Shown piece after piece: positions 24,669 to 32,260 of a DNA stretch of 33,636 nt. The stretch is from Dulcicalothrix desertica PCC 7102. Its GTDB lineage: Bacteria > Cyanobacteriota > Cyanobacteriia > Cyanobacteriales > Nostocaceae. Where the stretch lies: assembly GCF_003991905.1 (NCBI RefSeq), contig NZ_RSCL01000039.1:1-33636 (forward strand). Direction: 5' to 3'. Numbering within the stretch: the first letter of the stretch is position 1; each line of letters opens with the position of its first letter. The translations under genes were made by a program, and so were the position numbers. The notes under the pieces are model-generated. The model searched no databases and was not told the DNA's origin. It saw only the letters and a list, made by a program, of their open reading frames with translations.

Positions 24669-25851
24669 AAATGGAAATAATAAAATGCTAAACTTTATCG
24701 CTATTGCAAACCCTGAAAACAGGCGCCTCGGTTTTCTACAACAAGCGTTCTCCCATTTCAATTTACCACCTGCTACTGTTATTCCTTACACTGACTTAAT
24801 TGCAGGCAAACAAACCTTAGAACAATTCAAGGCACCTAATACTATCATCCGCTTTGACTCTCCTGAAAGAGACTTTGATATTGATAAAGCTATTATTGCC
24901 GCAGGTTTTGCCGTACCTGATGATGGACAACACCAGCGCATAAGTCCTGCCGAAGTCGTAAAATTAGAGTTTGATAAAGGACGTATTTGTTATCCTCGTC
25001 AATGGTATTTAGGCTGGCGCCATCTATTACAACAATGGTTACAGCAACTTCCAGTCCCCCTCTTTGCAGACGGGGAGGGGTTAGGAGTGGGGTTCATGAA
25101 CCACCCCGAAGACATCGCTGTGATGTTCGATAAACCAGCTTGTCATGAAAAATTCCGGCGCCATAATATTCCCGTTCCCCGTTCGCTTGGTAAAATTCAC
25201 AGCTACGACCATTTACGCGAACAAATGGAAAAACAGGAGATAGAGCGAGTATTTGTCAAACTCTCCCACGGTTCCGCTGCTTCTGGAGTTGTTGCTTATC
25301 AAGCAAATTCAAAGTTTGAGTCAGCTATAACCACCGTTGAACGAGTGCGAGAAAACGGGGAAACCTTACTATATAACTCGCGTAAAATTCGTAACTATAC
25401 CCGTAGAGAAGAAATTACCGATGTTATCAATATATTAACTGCGGAAGGTGTACAGGTCGAAGAATGGCTACCCAAAGCGCGCTTACAGGGATGTGGTTTT
25501 GACGTGCGTGTAGTAGTTATCAACGGTAAAGCGCAGCATATAGTTGTCAGGTTGGGTAAAAGTCCAATGACGAATTTACACCTTGGTAACGAAAGAGGTA
25601 ATAGTCAGGAATTACTAGAAAAAGTCGGCGCCGAAAATTGGGAAGCGATGAAGCACACTTGTGAGCAAGCTGCAAAGTTATTTCCTAGTAGTTTATACTG
25701 TGGCGTTGATTTATTGATATTACCTGATTGGAAACAACACACGATTTTAGAGATTAACGCTTTCGGTGATTTGTTACCAGGGATTTTATGGAATGGTATG
25801 GATACTTATACAAGTGAGGTTAAGGCAATATTGGAAAGGAATATAAAATAG
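24661..25851 (+). CDS. STM4014-like ATP-grasp protein
   Basis: 396 residues from ATG 24661 (overlapping the previous stop) or 388 from ATG 24685. The N-terminus (FIAIANPENRRLGFLQQAF...LPPATVIPYTDLIAG) matches the STM4014 family as I remember it. ATP-grasp features follow: FDKPACHEKFRRHNIPVPRS, RVFVKLSHGSAASGVV, GCGFDVRVVVINGK, and CGVDLLILPDW...ILEINAFGDLLPG, with the Mg-binding E and N. ATP-grasp enzymes ligate carboxylates to amines via acyl phosphates; the substrate here is unknown. A repeat-derived insertion (PLFADGEGLGVGF, about 25055-25095) lies before the ATP-grasp part. Confidence 0.87.
   Translation: MNKNGNNKMLNFIAIANPENRRLGFLQQAFSHFNLPPATVIPYTDLIAGKQTLEQFKAPNTIIRFDSPERDFDIDKAIIAAGFAVPDDGQHQRISPAEVVKLEFDKGRICYPRQWYLGWRHLLQQWLQQLPVPLFADGEGLGVGFMNHPEDIAVMFDKPACHEKFRRHNIPVPRSLGKIHSYDHLREQMEKQEIERVFVKLSHGSAASGVVAYQANSKFESAITTVERVRENGETLLYNSRKIRNYTRREEITDVINILTAEGVQVEEWLPKARLQGCGFDVRVVVINGKAQHIVVRLGKSPMTNLHLGNERGNSQELLEKVGAENWEAMKHTCEQAAKLFPSSLYCGVDLLILPDWKQHTILEINAFGDLLPGILWNGMDTYTSEVKAILERNIK
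25055..25095. repeat. Dispersed repeat inside the ATP-grasp gene
   Basis: CCCCCTCTTTGCAGACGGGG then AGGGGTTAGGAGTGGGGTTC resembles the 'GGGGAGGGGTTAGGGGTGGGGTT' type of cyanobacterial repeat. It is translated in frame as VPLFADGEGLGVGF. The repeat identity is from memory. Confidence 0.5.
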
Positions 25852-25875
25852 GGTTAATTACCGCACGTTATCTTT

Positions 25876-26278
25876 TCACGGAAATAAACCTAAACTAATC
25901 CAAAACTGCCGTGCCATTATTTGTGACTGGCTGTTCATCTCCAAACAATCAACAGTTACGGCGCCAATTGCTGTTAAAGCAATTATTGTGCCAAATGTAA
26001 TGTTCGCTTGAAAATGGTTCTCCCATTGATCAAGTCTAGGGTGGAATAAACGAATTTCCGTACCAGTATTAGGGTCAATTCCAGATATACGGTTCCCTTT
26101 ATGAAGATTGCATGAGCGCTCCTGCAAGAGCTAAATTATCTAATGTCTCTGCACCTTGCCTGCTTACTGGTCGAATATGTTCTACTTCAAATGAAAAATT
26201 AAATATAATTTCAGGAGCGCGACAATATTCACATCGATGATTAGCTCGATTTGCTACCAATGTATAATTTGGATTCAT
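25876..26278 (-). pseudogene. HNH endonuclease, frameshifted
   Basis: Reading from ATG 26278: NPNYTLVANRANHRCEYCRA (zinc CxxC), FEVEHIRPVSRQG and TLDNLALA, then a stop. The continuation RSCNLHKGNRISGIDPNTG...LFHPRLDQWENHF lies in another frame. Joining the two at about 26122-26126 rebuilds a normal HNH nuclease (CEYC...EHIRP...NLALAC..CN..KG), so one base appears inserted (or two lost). Its ATG overlaps the TGA of the gene upstream (ATGA), so the two formed an operon. It sits inside the duplicated ATP-grasp region. Confidence 0.75.
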
Positions 26279-26637
26279 TCACTTTGTTGTTGCATTAAAA
26301 ACTTTGCTCTTTTAGCTGTTGCGTTTAGTTCAGCCTCCACCAAGCTATCTAATTCTGCTTGTAATTCTTTTGGAAACAACTTTTCTTCGTCGCGCGCTTT
26401 ACGCCATAATTCCATTAATTCAGATAAGCGTTTTTGCTGTTCGGCGCCAAAAAATTGGTCAGGACGGAAACTTTGTAGTACAAGTACCCCGTTAAACTCG
26501 GTTTCATCCAATTGAGTTGTTAAACCATCCAAAGCTTGACCAGCAGTTTTACCTATTGACTGCTTGTCACCAGCTACCGCACGATAACACCTCTGCCCGG
26601 AAGCATCCTGTATAGATTGTATAGCTACTGTAGTCAT
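26275..26637 (-). CDS. Conserved cyanobacterial hypothetical, HNH partner
   Basis: 120 residues: TTVAIQSIQDASGQRCYRAV, AGDKQSIGKTAGQALDGLTT, VLVLQSFRPDQFFGAEQQKR, then an amphipathic helical tail (LSELMELWRKARDEEKLF). I do not recognise a function. Proteins of this kind commonly precede HNH nucleases in cyanobacteria (recollection). Its stop overlaps the HNH start. Intact, whereas its partner is frameshifted. Confidence 0.65.
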   Translation of the reverse strand: MTTVAIQSIQDASGQRCYRAVAGDKQSIGKTAGQALDGLTTQLDETEFNGVLVLQSFRPDQFFGAEQQKRLSELMELWRKARDEEKLFPKELQAELDSLVEAELNATAKRAKFLMQQQSE

Positions 26638-26679
26638 GTTTTTGCCTCAAGCTATTTCAATTATATATTTTACGCAAAA

Positions 26680-26939
26680 CCAAAGGAAATAGCGAGGAAT
26701 TACTGGAAAAAGTCGGCGCCGAAAATTGGGAAGCGATGAAGTACACTTGCGAACAAGCTGCAAAGTTATTTCCTACGAGTTTATACTGTGGCGTTGATTT
26801 ATTGATATTACCTGATTGGAAACAACATGCAATTTTAGAGATTAACGCTTTTGGGGATTTGTTACCAGGGATATTGTGGAATGGTATGGACACTTATACA
26901 AGCGAGGTCAAGGCAATGTTGGAAGTATGTAAAATGTAG
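26680..26939 (+). pseudogene. STM4014-like ATP-grasp, duplicated 3' fragment
   Basis: From about 26680 the DNA closely matches 25597-25845 and encodes the last ~85 residues of the ATP-grasp protein (GNSEELLEKVGAENWEAM...LPDWKQHAILEINAFGDLLPG...YTSEVKAML). It lacks the ATP-binding N-terminal part and the start. It is the remains of a second [LRR gene + ATP-grasp] unit, truncated next to the HNH operon. The ATP-grasp E/N metal ligands (ILEINAFGD) remain, but an active enzyme is not possible. Confidence 0.85.
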
Positions 26940-26965
26940 ATACAGCAATTTGAAGATGTGTTTAC

Positions 26966-27769
26966 ATGCTCGAACTTCGTCCCATCAAAAATGAAAGTGA
27001 TTATCGTGCAGCGCTGGAGGAGATTGAAGCTTTAGTGTTTGGTTTGTGGACAGATGACAAAACTTCGGCTTCTATTATTAATGCTTTAGTTGCAGCTAGC
27101 CAAACACTTACAAATCTCAAAGCTGTTTTTGTAGGAGATATTGAAGATTTAGAATATCTGATTTCTCCAATTAGACAAAGTAACTTTTCCCCTCTATTAG
27201 AAGCTTATCCAAATCTTGAAGTTTTACAAGTTCGTGGTGATAATCACCCATACATGGGAGATATAGGACTAGAATTTAGTCCCGCACTTAGACACGAGAA
27301 ACTAAAAGCCCTTATTGTTGAATCTGGTGGAATTAGCCATTTGTCAATAAACCAGATTTGTAAACTTGACTTACCAGCGTTAGAATATCTTGAATTATGG
27401 CTAGGAAGTGATGACTTTGGAGGTGACTCATCTATCAACGATTTAATGCCAATAATCTCTGGCGTATTTCCTAAACTTAAATATCTTGGACTACGTAAAA
27501 GCGCATATTCTGATGATATTGCCTTTAGAATTGTTAACTCTTCTATAGTGGAAAATTTAATAGAGTTAGATTTTTCTATGGGAAATTTGAGAGATGATGG
27601 CGCCGAAGCTTTATTAAATTGTCCAGCAATTAACCAGCTAGATACTCTTAACGTATCAAATAATTGTTTAACTAATTGGATGATTGAAAGGTTAAATCAA
27701 TTAGATATTGAAGTTATTAGCGGTGAACAAAAATATTATGAAGACCGTTATTCTTCTGTAGCTGAGTAA
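26966..27769 (+). CDS. STM4015-like LRR protein with replaced N-terminus (class B, copy 3)
   Basis: 267 residues. The LRR part is complete (EALVFGLW, LKAVFVGDIEDLEYLI, LLEAYPNLEVLQVRG, HEKLKALIVESGGIS, LDLPALEYLELWLGSDD, LKYLGLRKS, LIELDFSMGNLRDDGAEALL, tail DRYSSVAE). The VLGG/HEAT module is missing. In its place are about 20 residues, LELRPIKNESDYRAALEEIE, typical of the start of a HigA antitoxin. The join lies at EIEAL, a sequence natural to both. Probably a chimera made by deletion; could be functional, since Salmonella STM4015 also lacks a VLGG module (recollection). Confidence 0.75.
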   Translation: MLELRPIKNESDYRAALEEIEALVFGLWTDDKTSASIINALVAASQTLTNLKAVFVGDIEDLEYLISPIRQSNFSPLLEAYPNLEVLQVRGDNHPYMGDIGLEFSPALRHEKLKALIVESGGISHLSINQICKLDLPALEYLELWLGSDDFGGDSSINDLMPIISGVFPKLKYLGLRKSAYSDDIAFRIVNSSIVENLIELDFSMGNLRDDGAEALLNCPAINQLDTLNVSNNCLTNWMIERLNQLDIEVISGEQKYYEDRYSSVAE

Positions 27770-27781
27770 TTATAATCAAGT

Positions 27782-27887
27782 ATGGTAAATCATCAAAATG
27801 ACCCCAGAGAATTTGATGCTGTTCTTGGAGGTTATAGTAGGAAGTCAAAAAGGTTTACATAATCGTTACTGTACTGTAGCCGAGTAA
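27782..27887 (+). pseudogene. Ultra-short class B relic (VLGG motifs joined to tail)
   Basis: ATG 27782 encodes MVNHQNDPREFDAVLGG, the first VLGG motif, then runs to a stop at 27860-27862. In the +1 frame, VGSQKGLHNR (cognate of VLGGIEGVKNR) runs directly into RYCTVAE-stop, the class B tail. So only the two leader motifs and the last seven residues remain. The body was apparently deleted between CGTT sequences in motif 2 and the tail. Confidence 0.75.
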
Positions 27888-28169
27888 TTATAAGACGAGG
27901 TTTGTTTTATCTAGCACCACTACGTCAGGACGAAAACCTGTTGAAACTACCAGAGGTTTAATTAAACAACGGGCAGGTGTAAACCAACGGACACCCATTT
28001 GATCTATCAGGACGTTAACTTTTCGCAGCAGAAAAGCAGCCACTTCTTCGTGAGGCCCAGTCGGTTCCATATCAATGAGTTCCCCGTCAATTAATTCGTA
28101 ACGCTCATCATCCCCATACCGAGCTATAAAATTATCGAATGTCAGGAGTTTGGGAACTGCTTGTGTCAT
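27888..28169 (-). pseudogene. Uma2/DUF820 family endonuclease, C-terminally truncated
   Basis: About 93 residues from ATG 28169 (MTQAVPKLLTFDNFIARYGD); upstream ATG 28211 would add 14. ERYELIDGELIDMEPTGPHE and FRPDVVVLD match the Uma2 (DUF820) restriction-endonuclease-like fold. The family usually runs to ~190 residues, but here the frame ends right after the PDVVVLD catalytic strand (DKTNLVL-stop), at the border with the class B relic. The essential downstream E-x-K-like segment is lost. Confidence 0.75.
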
Positions 28170-28345
28170 AGCGTCAGGCGCCTCCATGCAAAAGTCAAAT
28201 GAATGAGACATCCTCTAAAAAATGCTGGTGCTTTATATCTATGCCAAAACTTTCCAGCGAACTTTACGTATTATATAGGATTTTTGCTCTATTTTTGAAA
28301 TATATGTAAAGTAAACGCTGACAGCCATTGATGCTTTGAACCAGT

Positions 28346-29632
28346 ATGGCAAACAATCAAAATAAACCTAGAAATTTTGATATCGTATTGGGTGGAGAAA
28401 CACCACCACCATTATACGGCGCCGTATTAGGTGGAATAGAGGGAGTTAAACGGCGTTTAGCTAGCTCTGATGTTGAAACGCGCATCGGCGCACTGAGTAG
28501 CGCGGTTAATTACGGTAATACAGGTTTACAGGTACTAATTGATGCTTTAGAACATAATTCGGCAAAAGTACGGAAAACAGCAGCAAAACTATTAAAAAAT
28601 ATAAATAAAAATCAAGTAAAAGCAGCTTTGGCAAAATATAAGTTTTGGACTAGCTTTGAAAAATATTATGAAATCCCTTGTAATTATTCGACTACATTCG
28701 CTAATCGAAAAGTAATTGAGTTTGACCCTGTAATTGGCATTAGCGAAACTGTTAATACCGCTTATGCTATAAGAGTTGTCCCAGGAGAAGACTATTATAC
28801 AAGGTCAGTATTGAATGGCGTAGATAAATTGCAAATTATATTGCAAAGTCCCCATGCTTGTGAGATTGAAGCTTTGGTATTTGGATATTGGTATACAAGG
28901 TCTTTAAAAGATTTTACTTTTCGTCCTGTTTTGGATGAATTACTAGAAGCTTCACAGAAACTTACTAATCTTAAGGCTTTATTTTTAGGAGATATTAATA
29001 GTTCTGAATTTCAAAATGTTTCCCTCGTATACTGTAATTTAAGTTATATTTTACTGGCTTACCCACAGCTAGAAACATTAAAGGTTCGTAATAACTCCTA
29101 TAGACGTAGTTATTGCTCAAATTACGAGGTAGGATTAGAATTTTGCCCAATTCGGCATGAAAAGCTTCAAACGCTTATTATTGAAGGTGTTGGCATTTCA
29201 AATGAGGTGTTTGAAGAAATTTGTAAGCTTGAATTACCTGCATTGGAATATCTTGAGCTTTGGTTTGGTCGAGATAGGTATATTAATCATAATAGTATTA
29301 ATCAATTTGTCTCAGTGTTTTATCATAATTTTCCTAAGCTCAAATATTTAGGACTACGGTACTATAACCATGACTATCCAGATAATGTTGCTTTTGCAAT
29401 AGCAAATTCTCCAATTTTTGAAAACTTAGTTGAATTAGACCTTTCAATGGGAAAAATTGGAGATGAGGGAGCAAAAGCTTTACTTAAGTGTTCTGCAATT
29501 CGTCAACTTGATACTCTTAATATTTCTCATAATTGTTTAAATAGTAAAATAGTTGAGAAAATAAGCAAGTTGGATATTGAAGTTATTACTGGTAATCAAA
29601 ATCCGCAGAGGTATTATTCTTCATATGGGTGA
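28346..29632 (+). CDS. STM4015-like LRR protein with VLGG/HEAT N-terminus (class B, copy 4)
   Basis: 428 residues, the longest class B member. FDIVLGGETPPP and GAVLGGIEGVKRR motifs, HEAT-like repeat (VETRIGALSSAVNYGNTGLQ, SAKVRKTAAKLLKN), a ~70-residue linker (FWTSFEKYYEIP...VIEFDPVIGISETVNTAYAI) shared only with copy 5, then LRR (EIEALVFGYW, LKALFLGDI, YPQLETLKVRN, HEKLQTLIIEG, ELPALEYLELWFG, LKYLGLRYY, LVELDLSMGKIGDEGAKALL). Tail RYYSSYG, ending in Gly instead of Glu. No coupled enzyme gene; copy 5 follows 129 nt later. Confidence 0.85.
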   Translation: MANNQNKPRNFDIVLGGETPPPLYGAVLGGIEGVKRRLASSDVETRIGALSSAVNYGNTGLQVLIDALEHNSAKVRKTAAKLLKNINKNQVKAALAKYKFWTSFEKYYEIPCNYSTTFANRKVIEFDPVIGISETVNTAYAIRVVPGEDYYTRSVLNGVDKLQIILQSPHACEIEALVFGYWYTRSLKDFTFRPVLDELLEASQKLTNLKALFLGDINSSEFQNVSLVYCNLSYILLAYPQLETLKVRNNSYRRSYCSNYEVGLEFCPIRHEKLQTLIIEGVGISNEVFEEICKLELPALEYLELWFGRDRYINHNSINQFVSVFYHNFPKLKYLGLRYYNHDYPDNVAFAIANSPIFENLVELDLSMGKIGDEGAKALLKCSAIRQLDTLNISHNCLNSKIVEKISKLDIEVITGNQNPQRYYSSYG

Positions 29633-29646
29633 AAATGATTTGATGA

Positions 29647-29675
29647 GGAGGCAGTTCGGGATGCCTGCTCCACAA
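29647..29675. repeat. Dispersed repeat (GGGATGCCTGCTCCACAA)
   Basis: GGAGGCAGTTCGGGATGCCT then GCTCCACAA. The same family occurs at 31024-31054 and, inverted, at 20364-20392. It lies between copies 4 and 5 of the class B genes. Confidence 0.65.
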
Positions 29676-29761
29676 TTTAATATTGCTCAGTGTTATAACG
29701 GATGTAGTAATTAAAATTATTTGTTTATAAAAGAATTATTATTTACATTTTTAATAAAATT

Positions 29762-31008
29762 ATGACAGGGAGCCAGAACCAACCTGGAGAGTTTGATGCT
29801 ATTCGCGGAGGAGATGCACCACCATTACTAGGCGCCGTTTTAGGTGGAGTTGAGGGTGTTAAGCAACGTTTAGCTAGTTCTGATGTTGAAATGCGCGTTT
29901 CTGCTTTGAGTCGCGCGCTCAGTTACGGTGATGCTGGTTTAAATTTAGTAATTAAGGCTTTAGATGATAATTCGGCAAAAGTGCGTAAAGCAGCGGTACG
30001 TTTACTAAAAGATATAGATAATAGCCAAGTAAAAGCAGCTTTAAAAGAGTATAAATTCTGGACTACATTTGAAAAGTATTATGATATCCCTGACAATCAT
30101 GCAACTACATTCGCTAACTGGAAAGTTATTGAGTTTGACCCTGTTATTGGCATTAGTGATACGATTGATACTGCTTATGCTTTAAGAACTGTCCCAGGAG
30201 AAGACTATTATACAAAACTGCAAATTCTATTACAAAGCCCTAAGCTAATCAGGTTGAAGCTTTGGTCTTCGGTTTTTGGTATACAACTTATTTTGAATGT
30301 TATAATTTCTGCTCTGCTATTGACGCACTACTTAGAGCTTCTGAACAACTTACTAATGTTAAAGCATTATTTTTCGGAGATATAAATAATTCTGGATGGG
30401 GAAATATTCAATTGTATTATAGCAATCTTAGTTACATTTTATTAGCGTACCCACAGCTAGAAGTATTGAAAATTCGCGTTAATTATTATAATCAAATTTC
30501 TCATAACTACCAATTAGAGTTTAGTGCCATTCAACATGAAAATTTGAAAGTCCTTATTATTGAAGGTTATGATATTTCAATTAATATAATCAAAGAAATA
30601 TTTCAAATGGAACTACCTAGATTAGAATATCTTGAACTGTGGCTTGACAAAAGAGATAACAATACTAGTTATTTGAATTATGATTTATACAATAAATTTC
30701 CTAAACTAAACTATTTAGGAATACATAGTTGTAGTAATAATTCCTCATCCCTTAGTGATATTCCTTTCGCAATCATAAATGATTCACTCATCGAAAGTTT
30801 AGTTGAATTAGACCTTTCAAAGGGAGCAATATATGATGAAGCAGTAAAATATTGGCTTAATTATTGTCCGGCAATTCATCAACTAGATACTCTTAATATT
30901 TCTTATAATTGTGTGACTGATGAAATGATTGAAAGAATGAATCAATTAAATATTCAAGTTATTGCTGAGAAGCAGGAACCATATAGGTATTGGTCTGCAT
31001 GTGAATAA
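29762..31008 (+). pseudogene. STM4015-like LRR protein, frameshifted (class B, copy 5)
   Basis: Closest to copy 4. The first ~159 codons (FDAIRGGDAPP, GAVLGGVEGVKQR, HEAT-like repeat, linker FWTTFEKYYDIP, up to LQILLQSP) read in one frame. The rest (ANQVEALVFGFW, VKALFFGDI, YPQLEVLKI, HENLKVLIIEG, ELPRLEYLELWLD, LNYLGIHS, LVELDLSKGAI, tail RYWSACE) reads in the next frame from about 30244. One base appears missing at ~30240 (CCCTAAGCTAATCAG, where copy 2 has a full codon). The first motif is IRGG. A recent pseudogene, or a sequencing error, as the rest is intact. Full length would be ~415 residues. Confidence 0.85.
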
Positions 31009-31023
31009 TCAAATTGAATGAGT

Positions 31024-31054
31024 AGGGCAGGCAGGGATGCCTGCTCCACAAGAG
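31024..31054. repeat. Dispersed repeat (GGCAGGGATGCCTGCTCCAC)
   Basis: Third copy of the repeat seen at 29647 and 20364. It creates a spurious in-frame extension upstream of the radical SAM gene. Confidence 0.7.
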
Positions 31055-31095
31055 TGATACTGATATATTATGGTTTGATAATAATGGGAGTTTAT

Positions 31096-31992
31096 ATGCA
31101 TTTGAATATTCTTTATCGGGGTTCTTTGGTTAGTTGTAACTATGGTTGTGAGTATTGTCCTTTTGCGAAGCGTCAGCAAACAGCGGCTGAGTTAGCTAGT
31201 GATAAACAAGATTTGGAACGGTTTGTGAATTGGGTTTCTCAACATCCACAGCATGAGTTTTCTATTCTTTTTACTCCTTGGGGTGAGGCGTTAATTCATC
31301 GCTGTTATCAACAAGCTTTGGTAAGGTTAACTCAAATGCCTCATGTTAATAAGGCTGCTATTCAAACTAATCTTTCTTGTAATTTAGATTGGGTGGAGGA
31401 GTCTAATAAAGATAAACTCGCACTTTGGGCTACTTTTCACCCGGAGTGGGTAGAAAGAGACAGTTATGTTGCTAAGTGTTTGGAACTGGATAAACTCGGC
31501 GCCCATTTTAGTGCTGGAGTGGTAGGTTTCCCGCAGTTTAAACATGAAATTGCTGCTTTGCGCCAGGATTTACCAGAACATGTGTATTTATGGATTAACG
31601 CTGTAAAGGCGGAATTGCCGAATTTATCACAAGAAGACAGGGAGTTTTTTAAGTCTATTGACCCGTTGTATGAATTGAATACGCAACATTACCCAAGTTT
31701 TGGACGTTCTTGCCGCGCGGGTAAATCAGCTATTTCAGTTGATGGTCAGGGTACAATGCGACGTTGCCATTTTATTAAGGCGCCGATTGGTAATATATAT
31801 GATACTAATTGGGAAAACTATTTAGTTGATAGAACCTGTACAAACCAAACTTGCCATTGTCACATTGGATATGTCCATCTAGAGTATTTAGAACTTGATA
31901 AGGTGTTTGGCTCAGGAATTTTAGAAAGGATTCCACAAAAGCTCTTTCCTTTTTCCCCCCTTATTAAGGGGGGCAGGGGGGATCAATTATAA
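31096..31992 (+). CDS. STM4011-like radical SAM protein
   Basis: 298 residues from ATG 31096, preceded by GGAG five nt upstream; earlier in-frame starts come from a repeat. The start HLNILYRGSLVSCNYGCEYC gives C14-x3-C18-x2-C21 for the 4Fe-4S/SAM cluster, then PFAKR. The C-terminal region is Cys-rich (SCRAGKSAISVDGQGTMRRC, then CTNQTCHCHIGYVHLEYLEL), consistent with an auxiliary cluster. This is the hallmark of the STM4011 family, uncharacterised radical SAM enzymes encoded with STM4012-4015. The last ~15 residues (FSPLIKGGRGDQL) are coded by a dispersed repeat. It closes the island; STM4012 and STM4013 homologues are not in the window. Confidence 0.88.
   Translation: MHLNILYRGSLVSCNYGCEYCPFAKRQQTAAELASDKQDLERFVNWVSQHPQHEFSILFTPWGEALIHRCYQQALVRLTQMPHVNKAAIQTNLSCNLDWVEESNKDKLALWATFHPEWVERDSYVAKCLELDKLGAHFSAGVVGFPQFKHEIAALRQDLPEHVYLWINAVKAELPNLSQEDREFFKSIDPLYELNTQHYPSFGRSCRAGKSAISVDGQGTMRRCHFIKAPIGNIYDTNWENYLVDRTCTNQTCHCHIGYVHLEYLELDKVFGSGILERIPQKLFPFSPLIKGGRGDQL
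31955..31983. repeat. CCCCCCTTATTAAGGGGGG palindromic repeat
   Basis: CCCCCCTTATTAAGGGGGG (31955-31973) followed by CAGGGGGGATC, a common cyanobacterial repeat often translated as SPLxKGGxGG. Here it forms the C-terminal tail of the radical SAM protein. Confidence 0.8.
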
Positions 31993-31995
31993 TCT

Positions 31996-32260
31996 TTACC
32001 TAATATTTCTCCATGTGTCAGCATCAGTAAAACGTTGTAAATGCTTAAGGTTTGTAGTAGCAATTACAACATCTCGCCCTGGATATTCTTCTTTCAAAAG
32101 TCTCCATTGAGCAGCAATAATAATATCTCCATCAATATTTTTATCACTTGCAGTTGGTATTCCTCGACTACGAGCTTCTGCCCAAACTTGAGCAGCTTCT
32201 TTCATAAGTTCTTTAGTTAATGGCAAAAATTCAATCCATTCTGAAAGCGAATCTAAATTT
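31996..32260 (-). pseudogene. VapC-type PIN toxin, 3' fragment
   Basis: About 87 residues without a start: NLDSLSEWIEFLPLTKELMK, AQVWAEARSRGIPTASDKNI, DGDIIIAAQ and VVIATTNLKHLQRF. These are the C-terminal half of a VapC PIN-domain RNase with the second-half acidic residues (D-x-D-IIIAA). The frame runs to the left end of the ISL3-family element, which removed the N-terminal half. No VapB antitoxin is adjacent. Confidence 0.75.

Noticed and set aside
22189-25851. Graspetide (microviridin-type) biosynthesis as the function
   Set aside because: The ATP-grasp matches STM4014 and not the microviridin ligases, and the neighbours are large LRR proteins without a typical short core peptide. Only the general idea of protein modification is kept as a hypothesis.
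31018-31095. N-terminal extension of the radical SAM protein
   Set aside because: Encoded by a dispersed repeat (SRAGRDACSTR); the start at 31096 has a Shine-Dalgarno and fits the family.
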